DNA from: Rhizobacter sp. AJA081-3
GTDB taxonomy: Bacteria; Pseudomonadota; Gammaproteobacteria; Burkholderiales; Burkholderiaceae_C
Assembly (NCBI RefSeq): GCF_017795745.1
Contig: NZ_CP059067.1
Location: forward strand, 558,001-622,000
Length of the DNA stretch: 64,000 nt
Reading direction: 5' to 3'
Positions 34,903-44,254 of this stretch are shown in pieces. The notes below the pieces were generated by a model. It saw nothing but the letters and a program-made list of their open reading frames with translations. It did not search any database and was not told where the DNA came from. Every line of letters starts with the position of its first letter. Within the stretch, counting starts at the first letter, position 1. The position numbers and the translations under genes are program-made.

Positions 34903-36656
34903 TCGGCCGTCTCCAGGTGCGAGGCCGGGTCGTCGCGCCCGGTGATCTGCCGAGCCACCGAGAGCTCGGCATCGAGGTCGAAGGCGGGCTCGAAGTACAG
35001 CGACTTCAGGTGCCGCTCATAGGCCGGGCGGAACTTGGCAATGGTGTCGCGCAGCGGGTTGCAGGCCGTCGCACCCAGCCCGCAGTGCGTGGCGCCGTGC
35101 ATCAGCTTGTCGAGCTCGTAGAGCACGTCGACGTCGTGGCGCGAGCCATGGCCCTGCGCGAGCTTGTCCATGCGCTTGACGACCAGCGCCGTGCCCACGC
35201 GGCAGGGCGTGCAGAAGCCGCAGCTCTCGTGGGCGAAGAAGTGCGCGAAGTTGCGCGCCACCTCGAACATGTCGCGCGAGCGGTCGAACACCATGAAGGC
35301 GCCGGCGGTGGGCACGTCCTCGAAGGCGATGCGCCGGCCGAACTCGAAGGCCGACAGGCACACGCCCGAGGGCCCGCCGACCTGCACGGCCTGCGTGTCG
35401 CGCGCGCCGCAGTCCTCGAGGATGCGGCCGATGCGCGTGCCGAAGGGGTACTCGTACAGGCCCGGCCGCTCGCAGTCGCCCGACACCGAATGGATTTTCG
35501 TGCCGGTGGACTTGGGCGTGCCGATCGCCGCCCACCAGTCGCCGCCCTGCACCGCGATGTGCGCCGCGGCGCAGAAGGTCTCGACGTTGTTCACCGTGGT
35601 CGGCCGGCCCATGTAGCCCTGCTGCACCGGGAAGGGCGGGCGGATGCGTGGCGTGCCGCGCTTGCCTTCGAGCGACTCGATCAGCGAGGACTCCTCACCG
35701 CACACGTAGGCACCTGCGCCGAGGTGGATGTCGATGTCGAAGTCGAAGCCGTCATGGCCCTGGATGGCCGTGCCCAGCAGATGCGCATCGCGGCGCCGCT
35801 GCAGCGTCTCGCGCAGCGGCTCCAGCAGGTAGCGGTACTCGCCGCGCAGGTAGACCAGGCCCTGCTTCGCGCCGATGGCGGCAGCAGCGATCGTCATGCC
35901 TTCGAACACCAGGTCGGCGTGGCGGCTCAGCAGCACGCGGTCCTTGAAGGTGCCGGGCTCGCCCTCGTCGGCATTGCACACGACCACCCGTTCGCTGCCC
36001 GCCGCCTCGCGGCACAGCGCCCACTTGGTGCCGGTGGTGAAGCCCGCGCCGCCGCGGCCGCGCAGGTTGGAACGTTTCATCTCCTCGAGCATGGCCGCGG
36101 GGCCGCGCGCCAGCGCGGCGGCCAGCGCCTGCCCGGCGGCAATCGGCTGGCCCAGCAGCACGTCGGCGCGGCGCACGTTGTCGTCGATGCGGAACCATTC
36201 GGCCGGCCACGACGAGGCCGGCGTATCCGATTCGATGAGCTCGGCGATGCGGGCCACACGTTGCGCATCGAGGCGAGTGATCACGAGCTGGTGGTTGATG
36301 AGCAGCGCCGGGCCCTGGTCGCACAGGCCGGTGCAGGACGTGGCCGCCACGCTGACGCGGCCGTCGGTTCGCATCTCGCCGGGCTTGACGCGCAAGCGCT
36401 CGCACAACTGGGCCATCAGCGCTTCGCTGCCGAGCAGGCGGTCGGTGATGTTGTCGCTGAACAGCACCCGCCAGCGCCCCACGGGCTGCAGGTGGAAGAA
36501 GCGATAGAAGCTGGCCACCCCCTCGACCTGCGCCAGCGTCAGCCCGAGCTCGCGCGCCAGGTCGGCCAGCAGCGGGCGCGGCAGCCAGCCGTGCTGCTCC
36601 TGCGCTTCGCGCAGCAGCTGGACCAGCGAGTTCCGGTGACGGGGGAAGTGCAGCAT
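34899..36656 (-). CDS. hoxF: HoxF: hydrogenase diaphorase, NAD- and FMN-binding subunit
   Basis: 585 residues; ATG 36656 begins a NuoE-like domain, followed by a NuoF-like domain. NuoF part: RGRGGAGFTTGTKW (NADH/FMN), GAGAYVCGEESSLIESLEGKR, and the 4Fe-4S ligands ESCGFCTPC ... HCGLGATAC. In the NuoE part only the second Cys pair of the 2Fe-2S site remains (SCTGLCDQG); the first pair is absent. No clear Shine-Dalgarno precedes the start, so a start a few codons upstream cannot be excluded. First gene of hoxFUYHW; hoxI is missing. Confidence 0.94.
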   Translation of the reverse strand: MLHFPRHRNSLVQLLREAQEQHGWLPRPLLADLARELGLTLAQVEGVASFYRFFHLQPVGRWRVLFSDNITDRLLGSEALMAQLCERLRVKPGEMRTDGRVSVAATSCTGLCDQGPALLINHQLVITRLDAQRVARIAELIESDTPASSWPAEWFRIDDNVRRADVLLGQPIAAGQALAAALARGPAAMLEEMKRSNLRGRGGAGFTTGTKWALCREAAGSERVVVCNADEGEPGTFKDRVLLSRHADLVFEGMTIAAAAIGAKQGLVYLRGEYRYLLEPLRETLQRRRDAHLLGTAIQGHDGFDFDIDIHLGAGAYVCGEESSLIESLEGKRGTPRIRPPFPVQQGYMGRPTTVNNVETFCAAAHIAVQGGDWWAAIGTPKSTGTKIHSVSGDCERPGLYEYPFGTRIGRILEDCGARDTQAVQVGGPSGVCLSAFEFGRRIAFEDVPTAGAFMVFDRSRDMFEVARNFAHFFAHESCGFCTPCRVGTALVVKRMDKLAQGHGSRHDVDVLYELDKLMHGATHCGLGATACNPLRDTIAKFRPAYERHLKSLYFEPAFDLDAELSVARQITGRDDPASHLETAE

Positions 36657-36694
36657 GGGCACGACGATGGTGTGGCCGGTGCGTTGGATCAGAC

Positions 36695-36710
36695 TTGATT
36701 TGCGGCAAAT
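36695..36710. promoter_or_regulatory. Inverted repeat / possible FNR-like half-conserved site between hoxF and the diguanylate cyclase gene
   Basis: TTGAT-TTGC-GGCAA (36695-36708) keeps one perfect FNR half-site and three of five bases in the other. It overlaps a perfect 13-bp palindrome, ATTTGC-G-GCAAAT (36698-36710). It lies 39 bases upstream of the hoxF start. The spacing leaves very little leader for a class II arrangement, so the regulator is uncertain. Confidence 0.3.
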
Positions 36711-36792
36711 TCGCAAGGCTCGGCTCAAGTCGCCGCCCCGATGGCCGAAACTTGACGAATCGGCGGCGCTTCCCCAGCCGCATTCGAGTGTC

Positions 36793-37932
36793 GTGACCGA
36801 TCCAGCCGCCATTCCCCCAGCAAGGCTCAGCCCGTCGGTCGAGGCCCCTGCATCGCGCGTGCTCAGCGGCCATCTCCGGCGGGCGATGCGCACGCAGGTC
36901 ATGGTGATTGCGTTCTACCTGGTCGACGCACTCCTGATGGCCGGCTATGCCGCGCACGGAGCGCTTCCTCCCGTCGCCCCGCTGGCCTTCGGCGCTGCGG
37001 GCATCGGATTGACGGGCTTGTTTGCCATCATGGTGCGCATGGGCCTTCACCGGCGAATGGGTGGCGCGCTCTTCACGACCCTCCAGTTGCTGAGCGCGTG
37101 CAGCCTGATGCTCGTCACGGCGGCCGCGCTGCCGCAGATCGGCGTGCTGCTGTTGCTGACCCTGATCATCGCCCTGGCCACGGCCGCGCTGCAATTGCCG
37201 CTCCGGCACGTGTTGGTGGTGACAGGCCTCATTGCGGCCTTCTCGCTGGCCCTGCTGTTGTTCAACGGCGTCCGGTTCGGCCTGCCACTGGACGATGGGT
37301 GGTTGCGTCTGCTCACTGGCCTGTGGTTCGCCGTGGTGCTGGCCAAGATCGTGGCCATCAACCTGATCGGTGCAGAGATGCGCAAGGCCCTCTCGGCGAG
37401 CAACTCCCGGCTCGAGGCCGCACTGGCCCAGGTGCGCGAACTGTCGGAGCGGGACGAACTGACCGGCCTGCAGAACCGGCGCAGCATCCTGGCGCATCTG
37501 GCAGAAGAGAGGGCGCGGTTTTCGCGCGGTGGCCTGGCATTCGGGGTGGCGATTCTCGACATCGATCACTTCAAGCGGGTCAACGACCGGCATGGCCATG
37601 CCATGGGCGATGAGGTGCTGCGTGCGTTTGCGAAGATCGTGACCGACAAGCTGCGCAGTACCGATCGCATCGCGCGGTATGGCGGCGAGGAGTTTCTGCT
37701 GCTGCTGACCAACAGCCCCGAAGCCCATTCGGTGCAGCTCGCCGTGGAGCGTCTGCGGTGCGCCGTGGAGGAATTCCCCTGGTCCGAGCTCGCTGCGGAG
37801 CTCAAGCTCACGTGTTCGATCGGGGTGACGATGAGCTGTGCGGGGGAAGGTGTGGCCGAGATGCTCGAGCGTGCCGATGCGGCGCTGTACCGCGCCAAGT
37901 CGGACGGGCGCAACACCGTGCGCCTTGGATGA
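36793..37932 (+). CDS. Membrane-bound diguanylate cyclase (GGDEF)
   Basis: 379 residues from GTG 36793 (a downstream Met at MRTQVM is an alternative start). About six hydrophobic helices occupy residues 30-190. A short coiled stretch (LEAALAQVREL) leads to a GGDEF domain with RDELTGLQNRRS, DIDHFKRVND and the active-site GGEEF (residues 297-301). An RSTD inhibitory site precedes GGEEF by five residues, so product inhibition is expected. It makes c-di-GMP, the ligand of the riboswitch at 62-145, although no direct link is shown. Divergent from hoxF. Confidence 0.9.
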   Translation: MTDPAAIPPARLSPSVEAPASRVLSGHLRRAMRTQVMVIAFYLVDALLMAGYAAHGALPPVAPLAFGAAGIGLTGLFAIMVRMGLHRRMGGALFTTLQLLSACSLMLVTAAALPQIGVLLLLTLIIALATAALQLPLRHVLVVTGLIAAFSLALLLFNGVRFGLPLDDGWLRLLTGLWFAVVLAKIVAINLIGAEMRKALSASNSRLEAALAQVRELSERDELTGLQNRRSILAHLAEERARFSRGGLAFGVAILDIDHFKRVNDRHGHAMGDEVLRAFAKIVTDKLRSTDRIARYGGEEFLLLLTNSPEAHSVQLAVERLRCAVEEFPWSELAAELKLTCSIGVTMSCAGEGVAEMLERADAALYRAKSDGRNTVRLG

Positions 37933-37992
37933 GGACGCCGAGCCAGTCCATGCCTTGAGTCGCCGGCGCAGCCTTGCTGCACACTCGCATTG

Positions 37993-40464
37993 ATGCGAGA
38001 ACCGCCGCCCCCTGCGCCTGACGACGAGCCCGCACGGCGCTGGTTCGCCTCGCGAGGCTGGCAGCCCTTCGACTTCCAGCGCGAGGTGTGGGCGGCGATG
38101 GTGGCGGGCCGCAGTGGCTTGCTGCATGCCACCACCGGATCGGGCAAGACCTACGCCGTGGCGCTCGGCGCGCTGCAGCGCGGCCTGGCCCTGGCGCAGC
38201 CCGCACGTGGCGCACCGCCGCTGCAAGTGCTGTGGCTGACGCCGATGCGCGCGCTCGCCGCCGACACCACCCGCGCGCTCACGATGCCGCTGGCCGATCT
38301 CGCGCCAGAGTGGACGCTCGGCCAGCGCAGCGGCGACACGCCGGCGGCCGAGCGGGCGCGGCAGGACAAGCGTTTCCCGACGGTGCTGGTCACCACGCCC
38401 GAGTCGCTCAGCCTGATGCTCACGCGCGAGAACGCGGCGCAGGACCTCGGCGCGGTGCACACCGTGGTCGTCGACGAATGGCACGAACTGATGGGCAACA
38501 AGCGCGGCGTGCAGGTGCAGCTCGCAATTGCCCGGCTGGCGCGCTGGAACCCGGATCTCGTCGTCTGGGGCCTGTCGGCCACGCTGGGCAACCTGGACGA
38601 GGCGATGCGCGTGCTGGTCGGCGCGCGCGAGGCCACGCTGGTGCAGGGCCGCATCGATAAGACGCTCGTGATCGACACCTTGCTGCCCGCGAACCCGGGG
38701 CGCTTCTCCTGGGGCGGGCACCTGGGTGCGCAGATGCAGCTGCCGGTGGTGGCCGAGATCGAGCGCAGCAGCACCACGCTGGTCTTCACCAACACACGCT
38801 CGCAGGCGGAGATCTGGTACCAGCTGCTGATCCAGGAGCGGCCGGAGTGGGCGGGCCTCGTCGCCTTGCACCACGGTTCGCTCGACAAGGAGGTGCGCGA
38901 GTGGGTCGAGCTGGGCCTGAAGGAAGGCCGGCTCAAGGCGGTGGTCGCCACCTCGTCGCTGGACCTGGGCGTGGATTTCCTGCCGGTGGAGCGTGTGCTG
39001 CAGATCGGCTCGCCCAAGGGCATCGCGCGGCTGCTGCAGCGCGCCGGCCGCAGCGGCCACGCGCCGGGGCGGCCGAGCCGCGTCACCATCGTGCCGACCA
39101 ACACGCTGGAGCTGGTGGAGGCGGCTGCCGCACGCCGTGCCGCGAAGGCCGGGCGCATCGAGCAGCGTGCCTCGCCCGACAAGCCGCTGGACGTGCTGGT
39201 GCAGCACCTCGTCACCGTGGCGCTGGGCGGCGGGTTCGAGCCGGAGTCGCTTTACGCCGAGGTGCGCGGCGCGCACGCCTTCCGCGAGCTGACGCGCGCC
39301 GAGTTCCAGTGGGCGCTGGACTTCGTCGAGAAGGGCGGCGCGAGCCTGGCCGTCTACCCGGAGTACCACCGCGTGGCGCTCGTCGATGGCCTGTACCGCG
39401 TGCCCGACCGCGGCATCGCCAAGCGCCACCGGCTGCAGGTCGGCACCATCGTCGGCGACGCGTCGATGCAGGTGAAATACCTCAGCGGCGGCAAGATCGG
39501 CACCATCGAGGAGAGTTTCATCGCGCGGCTGCGCCCGGGAGACTGCTTCGTGTTCGCCGGCCGCGTGCTCGAGTTCATCCGCACGCAGGACATGGCGGCC
39601 TACGTGAAAAAGGCGACGAAGAGCCGCGGCATCGTGCCGTCGTGGGCCGGCGGGCGCATGCCGCTGTCCACCGAACTGGCCGATGCGGTGGTGGAGCTGC
39701 TCGCCGAGGCCGCGCAGGGCGACTGGGTGCGCGACGCCGACGAACCCGAGATGCAGGCCGCGGCGCCCATGCTCGCCACGCAGATGAAGCTGTCGCGCCT
39801 GCCGACGCCCAGGACCCTGCTGATCGAGCGCTATCGCTCGCGCGAGGGCGAGCACCTGTACCTGTACCCCTTCGCCGGGCGCAACGTGCACCTGGGCCTG
39901 GCCAGCCTGCTGGCCTGGCGGCTGGCGAAACACGCGCCTAACACCTTCAGCATGAGCGTCAACGACCACGGCTTCGAGTTGCTGAGCGCCGAGCCGGTGG
40001 ACGTGGCCTCCCTGCTCGACCAGCAGGTCTTCAGCGCCGAGCACCTGCTCGAAGACGTGCTGGCCAGCCTGAACTCCGGCGAGCTGGCCCAGCGGCGCTT
40101 TCGCGAGATCGCCCGCGTGTCCGGGCTGATCTTCACCGGCTACCCGGGTGCGGCCAAGAGCACGCGGCAGCTACAGGCCTCCAGCGGGCTGTTCTACGAG
40201 GTGTTCCGCAAGTACGACGCCGGCAACCTGCTGCTCACGCAGGCACAGGCCGAGGTGCTCAGCCAGGAGCTGGACATCCTGCGCCTGGCCGCCACCTTGA
40301 AGCGTTTGAGCGCGCGCCGCATCGAGTTCGTCGAGCTGAAAGCGCCCAGCCCGTTCAGCCTGCCGCTGATGGTGGAGCGCTTCCGTGAGAAGCTCAGCAA
40401 CGAGAAGCTGGCCGACCGGCTGGAGCGCATCGTGCGAGATGCGGAGAGAATGGCCGACCGATGA
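37993..40464 (+). CDS. Ligase-associated DNA damage response DEXH-box helicase (Lhr-like)
   Basis: 823 residues from ATG 37993 (a TTG codon precedes it directly). Helicase motifs: [10 protein letters not shown] (I), VDEWHELM (II), GLSATLGN (III), the second RecA domain with [12 protein letters not shown] and [13 protein letters not shown] (VI). A winged-helix and Lhr-like C-terminal half follows. It is the third member of the exonuclease-ligase-helicase set; the other two are at 18498-21247. The pdeM endonuclease that often accompanies it is absent here. The downstream gene overlaps by ATGA. Confidence 0.92.
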   Translation: MREPPPPAPDDEPARRWFASRGWQPFDFQREVWAAMVAGRSGLLHATTGSGKTYAVALGALQRGLALAQPARGAPPLQVLWLTPMRALAADTTRALTMPLADLAPEWTLGQRSGDTPAAERARQDKRFPTVLVTTPESLSLMLTRENAAQDLGAVHTVVVDEWHELMGNKRGVQVQLAIARLARWNPDLVVWGLSATLGNLDEAMRVLVGAREATLVQGRIDKTLVIDTLLPANPGRFSWGGHLGAQMQLPVVAEIERSSTTLVFTNTRSQAEIWYQLLIQERPEWAGLVALHHGSLDKEVREWVELGLKEGRLKAVVATSSLDLGVDFLPVERVLQIGSPKGIARLLQRAGRSGHAPGRPSRVTIVPTNTLELVEAAAARRAAKAGRIEQRASPDKPLDVLVQHLVTVALGGGFEPESLYAEVRGAHAFRELTRAEFQWALDFVEKGGASLAVYPEYHRVALVDGLYRVPDRGIAKRHRLQVGTIVGDASMQVKYLSGGKIGTIEESFIARLRPGDCFVFAGRVLEFIRTQDMAAYVKKATKSRGIVPSWAGGRMPLSTELADAVVELLAEAAQGDWVRDADEPEMQAAAPMLATQMKLSRLPTPRTLLIERYRSREGEHLYLYPFAGRNVHLGLASLLAWRLAKHAPNTFSMSVNDHGFELLSAEPVDVASLLDQQVFSAEHLLEDVLASLNSGELAQRRFREIARVSGLIFTGYPGAAKSTRQLQASSGLFYEVFRKYDAGNLLLTQAQAEVLSQELDILRLAATLKRLSARRIEFVELKAPSPFSLPLMVERFREKLSNEKLADRLERIVRDAERMADR

Positions 40465-40859
40465 GCAAGTTCACACGTTTCTTCAAGTTCGCCAACGCCG
40501 CGCGCCTGGCCACCTACCTGATCGCGCTGTGGAAGCTGTTCAAGCACCCGCAGACACCGCGCGCGGCGAAGGTCGTGGCCATCGCCGTGCTGGCCTACGC
40601 GGTCAGCCCGATCGACCTGATCCCGGATTTCATCCCGGTGCTGGGTCAGCTCGACGACCTGATCCTGCTGCCCTTGGGCGTGGCGCTGGCGGTCAAGCTC
40701 ACGCCACCGGCGCTGTGGGAGGCGCGGCTGCGCGAGGCCGAAGCTTCGGCGGAGAAGCTGCCGCGCATGTGGTGGGGTGCGGCGCTGATCGTGTTGCTGT
40801 GGGTGGTGCTGTTCGGCCTGCTCGTCTGGTGGCTGGTGAGGCTGTTCGCTGCCGCATGA
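40461..40859 (+). CDS. DUF1232 (YkvA family) membrane protein
   Basis: 132 residues. The DUF1232 signature is [25 protein letters not shown]; a single C-terminal transmembrane helix ([18 protein letters not shown]) ends the protein. Function unknown. ATGA overlaps link it to the helicase in front and to the nuclease behind (40856), so the three are translated together. Confidence 0.88.
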   Translation: MSKFTRFFKFANAARLATYLIALWKLFKHPQTPRAAKVVAIAVLAYAVSPIDLIPDFIPVLGQLDDLILLPLGVALAVKLTPPALWEARLREAEASAEKLPRMWWGAALIVLLWVVLFGLLVWWLVRLFAAA

Positions 40860-41329
40860 GGGGCGGAGTGTGGTTGCTGGGGCTGGCGCTGTCCGGCGCC
40901 GCCCAGGCCATGAGCGGCATCGTCACGCATGTGACCGATGGCGACACGATCTGGGTGAGGCCCGACGAGCCGAACCGCAAGCCGGTGAAGCTGCGCCTGG
41001 TGGGCATCGACGCGCCCGAGCGCTGCCAGGCCTGGGGGGCGCAGGCCACCGCCGCGCTCACGTCGCAGGTGCTGCACCGCCACGTGGAGGTGCCCACGCG
41101 CGGTGTCGATGCGCACGGCCGCCTGCTCGGCGGCCTGATGCTCGACGGGCGCGACGTGAGCGCCTGGATGGTGTCGCGAGGGCATGCCTGGAGCGCGCGT
41201 TACCACCGCCACCCTGGCCCCTACGCGCAGGAGCAGCAGGTCGCGCAGACGGGACGCGCCGGGCTCTTCGCAGACCCGGCGGCGATCGAACCCTGGGTGT
41301 TCCGCAAGCGACACGGCCCCTGCCCGTGA
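40856..41329 (+). CDS. Secreted thermonuclease family (SNase-like) nuclease
   Basis: 157 residues from ATG 40856, with a signal peptide (LLGLALSGAAQA). SNase catalytic features are kept: THVTDGDTIWV (Ca-binding Asp), RLVGIDAPE (Arg, Asp, Glu) and DAHGRLLGG (Arg). It should degrade nucleic acid outside the cytoplasm. It is tightly coupled to a cytoplasmic helicase gene, which is functionally puzzling. Confidence 0.88.
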   Translation: MRGGVWLLGLALSGAAQAMSGIVTHVTDGDTIWVRPDEPNRKPVKLRLVGIDAPERCQAWGAQATAALTSQVLHRHVEVPTRGVDAHGRLLGGLMLDGRDVSAWMVSRGHAWSARYHRHPGPYAQEQQVAQTGRAGLFADPAAIEPWVFRKRHGPCP

Positions 41330-41348
41330 AGGCGGGCGGGCGCGCCGC

Positions 41349-42269
41349 TCAGCCCGGCTGGCGCATCAGCGTGCTCTTGCCGAACAGGCTCTCGATCAGG
41401 TCCACCGCGAGCGTGGCGGTCTTGTTGCGCACGTCCAGCGCCGGGTTCAGCTCCATCACGTCGAGCGAGGCGAGCCGGCCGGTGTCGGCGATCATCTCCA
41501 TGCACAGCTGCGCCTCGCGGTAGGTCGGGCCGCCGGGCACGGTGGTGCCCACGCCCGGCGCGATGTCGGGGTCGAGGAAGTCGACGTCGAAGCTGACGTG
41601 CAGGTGCGTGTTGGCGTCCAGCGTGGCCAGCGCCAGCTCCATGGTGTGGCGCATGCCCATCTCGTCGATGTAGCGCATGTCGAACACCTCCAGGCCGACC
41701 TGGTGCACGAAGCGCTTCTCGCCCTGGTCGACGCTGCGGATGCCGATCTGGCGCACGACTTTCGCGCTGATCGCCGGCACCGTGCCGCCGATCTCGATCA
41801 GTTCCTGCGGGCCATGGCCGCACAGGCAGGCCACCGGCATGCCGTGGATGTTGCCGCTGGGCGTGAGCTGGTTGGTGTTGAAGTCGGCATGCGCATCGAG
41901 CCAGAGCACGCGCAGCTTCTTGCCGGCCTCGCGGCAGTGCCGCGCCACCGCGCTGATCGAGCCGATGCCCAGGCAGTGGTCGCCGCCGAGCAGGATCGGC
42001 AGCCGGCCGCCGTTCAATTCGGCGTAAACCGCCTCGTGCACCGCCTGGTTCCAGGCGACCACCTCGGCCAGGTGGCGGTAGCCGCCCACCGGCGGCAGCC
42101 AGGGGTTGGCCGGCCCGGCGAGGTTGCCGCGGTCGAGCACCTCCAGGCCGTGGGCTTCGAGCACCGGCACGATCTGCGCGACGCGCAAGGCCTCCGGGCC
42201 CATGCTCGCGCCGCGGCTGCCCGCGCCGATGTCGGTGGGCGCGCCGATCAGGCTGACCTGCTTGTTCAT
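41349..42269 (-). CDS. rocF: Arginase
   Basis: 306 residues. Manganese-binding motifs of the ureohydrolase family: GGDHCLGIG, WLDAHADFNT and SFDVDFLDPDIAPG; the ending ELNPALD ... ATLAVDLIESLFG is typical of arginase proper. It hydrolyses arginine to ornithine and urea. It converges on the nuclease gene with a 19-base gap and lies 13 bases downstream of the LOG-family gene. Confidence 0.93.
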   Translation of the reverse strand: MNKQVSLIGAPTDIGAGSRGASMGPEALRVAQIVPVLEAHGLEVLDRGNLAGPANPWLPPVGGYRHLAEVVAWNQAVHEAVYAELNGGRLPILLGGDHCLGIGSISAVARHCREAGKKLRVLWLDAHADFNTNQLTPSGNIHGMPVACLCGHGPQELIEIGGTVPAISAKVVRQIGIRSVDQGEKRFVHQVGLEVFDMRYIDEMGMRHTMELALATLDANTHLHVSFDVDFLDPDIAPGVGTTVPGGPTYREAQLCMEMIADTGRLASLDVMELNPALDVRNKTATLAVDLIESLFGKSTLMRQPG

Positions 42270-42282
42270 GGTGTCGTGGGGC

Positions 42283-43185
42283 TCAGGTGTCGTCGGCGAA
42301 CTCGCCGGTGGTGGTTTCGGGCAGGTCGAAGCCGTATTCCTCGGCCAGTACCGCCCAGGCCTCTTCGGCGGTCTCGACGAAGCGGAACAGGCTCACGTCG
42401 CCGGGGCTGATCATGCCGGTCTCGATGAGCCAGTCGAAGTCGATCAGTCGCGTCCAGAACTCGCGGCCGAACAGCAGGATCGGCCGCTTGCGCGACTTGC
42501 CCGTCTGCGTCAGCGTCATCGTCTCGAACAGCTCGTCGAGCGTGCCGAAGCCGCCGGGAAAGCACACCAGCGCGATCGAGCGCATCACGAAGTGCATCTT
42601 GCGCAGCGCGAAGTAGTGGAACTGGAAGCACAGCTCCGGCGTGATGTACGGGTTCGGCGCCTGCTCGTGCGGCAGCACGATGTTCAGGCCGATGCTCTTG
42701 CCGCCCACCTCGTGCGCGCCGCGGTTGCCTGCCTCCATGATGCCGGGGCCGCCGCCGGTGACCACGTAGACCGGCGACTCCAGCTCGCGCGACTTGCGCG
42801 TGACGATGCCGGCGAAGCGCTGCGCCTCGTCGTAGTAGCGCGACATGCTCACGCCCATCTCGGCGCGCCTGACGGCCGCGGCGTCGCCCTCGGCGCGCGC
42901 CGCCTCCAGCCGCAGCATGGCGACTTCCGGCGGCAGGATGCGCGCGCTGCCGAAGATGACGATGGTCGAGCGGATGCCGTGCTCGGCCTGCACCATCTCC
43001 GGCTTGAGCAGCTCGAGCTGCATGCGCACCGGGCGCAGCTCCTCGCGCAGCAGGAACTCGGTGTCGGTGAAGGCCAGGCGGTAGGCGCTTTCGGGGCCGG
43101 CGTAGAGCGACGGCGAAACGACGGCTTCGGCGTCTTCTTCGGCGCTCGGGAAGTTGCGTGCCGTCAGGTCCTGTTTCTTGTCCAT
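42283..43185 (-). CDS. LOG family protein (TIGR00730-like)
   Basis: 300 residues, start ATG 43185 (MDKKQDL). The LOG signature is complete: VTGGGPGIMEAGNRGA and PGGFGTLDELFE. Family members release the base from nucleoside 5'-monophosphates (cytokinin activation, purine recycling). This is the longer form with about 80 extra N-terminal residues. Physiological substrate not predictable. Confidence 0.87.
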   Translation of the reverse strand: MDKKQDLTARNFPSAEEDAEAVVSPSLYAGPESAYRLAFTDTEFLLREELRPVRMQLELLKPEMVQAEHGIRSTIVIFGSARILPPEVAMLRLEAARAEGDAAAVRRAEMGVSMSRYYDEAQRFAGIVTRKSRELESPVYVVTGGGPGIMEAGNRGAHEVGGKSIGLNIVLPHEQAPNPYITPELCFQFHYFALRKMHFVMRSIALVCFPGGFGTLDELFETMTLTQTGKSRKRPILLFGREFWTRLIDFDWLIETGMISPGDVSLFRFVETAEEAWAVLAEEYGFDLPETTTGEFADDT

Positions 43186-43207
43186 GGCGCGGAGGATAAC
43201 CGCGGCG

Positions 43208-44254
43208 TCAGTGGCGCAGCAGCAGGGCGCCCAGCACCAGGGCGGCCATCCAGGCCGTCTCTGCGGCAAGCAGCAGCACCGGCCGCCAGCCGGCGCGGGC
43301 GAGCTGCATGAACGAGGTCTTCATGCCCAGGGCGGCGATCGCCGCCACCAGACAGCCGCGCGAAAGCTCACCGAGGGCCTGCTGCACCGGTGCGGCGATC
43401 ACGCCGGCCGAGTTGACCGCCACCATGGCGACGAACAGCCACAGGAACCAGGGCACCAGCGGCTGCTTCGTCGTGGCATGGCCCTGCGCTGCGGCGGCCT
43501 GATCGCGGCGGGCCTTGAAGGCCGCCGACACCACCACCACCACCACCGCCAGCATCGCCACACGGAACAGCTTGACGATGGTGGCGTAGTCGCCCGCCTC
43601 GGTGCCCAGCGTGTATCCCGCGCCCACCACCTGCGCGACGTCGTGGATGGTGCCGCCGAGGAACAGGCCGGCCTGCTGCGGCGTCAGGTCGAGGAGCCGC
43701 GCGATCAGTGGGTAGACCACCATCGCCGCCGTCGACAGCGCGGTCACGGCCACGACGGTGAACAGCGTGAAACGCTCGCCGTCCTTCTCGCGCGGCAGCA
43801 CCGCCGAGATCGCCAGCGCCGCCGAGGCGCCGCAGATCGCCACCGCGCCGCCGCACAGGATGCCCTGGCTGCGAGTCATGCCCAGGCGCCGGCCGAGCGC
43901 GTGGCCCACGAAGAGGGTGCTGGCCACCGCCGCGACGACGATCAGCGCCGTGCTCCAGCCCAGGCCCGCGATCTGCATCGCGGTGATGCGTGCACCGAGC
44001 AGGCCCACGCCCAGGCGCAGCACGGTGCGGGCGCAGAACTCGATGCCCGGCCGGGTGCGCGGTTCGTGGCTGAGGTAGTGGAAGGCGATGCCGAAGAACA
44101 GTGCGTAGAGCAGTTGCGGGCCGCCGTGCAGCACCGACACCAGGGTGGCGGCCATCGCAAGCACGCCGGCCAGCGCTGCGCCGGGAGCGAGGGCGTACAG
44201 CCGCAGGATCAGCCGTTGCACAGCGGCCGGCGCGTTCGCGGCCTGATCACTCAT
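43208..44254 (-). CDS. YeiH/UPF0324 family putative sulfate or sulfite exporter
   Basis: 348 residues with about ten transmembrane helices. Family segments: LGVGLLGARIT, GMTRSQGILCGGAVAICGASAALA and GGTIHDVAQVVGAG. Members of this family are proposed exporters of sulfite or sulfate in sulfonate-degrading bacteria. Here the gene overlaps the GntR regulator that faces the sulfolactate genes, which would create sulfite, so sulfite/sulfate export is a sound inference. Confidence 0.85.
   Translation of the reverse strand: MSDQAANAPAAVQRLILRLYALAPGAALAGVLAMAATLVSVLHGGPQLLYALFFGIAFHYLSHEPRTRPGIEFCARTVLRLGVGLLGARITAMQIAGLGWSTALIVVAAVASTLFVGHALGRRLGMTRSQGILCGGAVAICGASAALAISAVLPREKDGERFTLFTVVAVTALSTAAMVVYPLIARLLDLTPQQAGLFLGGTIHDVAQVVGAGYTLGTEAGDYATIVKLFRVAMLAVVVVVVSAAFKARRDQAAAAQGHATTKQPLVPWFLWLFVAMVAVNSAGVIAAPVQQALGELSRGCLVAAIAALGMKTSFMQLARAGWRPVLLLAAETAWMAALVLGALLLRH

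Noticed and set aside
35752-40044. A 1430-codon minus-strand frame spanning the hoxF start, GGDEF and helicase genes
   Set aside because: It crosses three well-supported genes and their promoters, and its sequence is Gln/His/Arg-rich without motifs.
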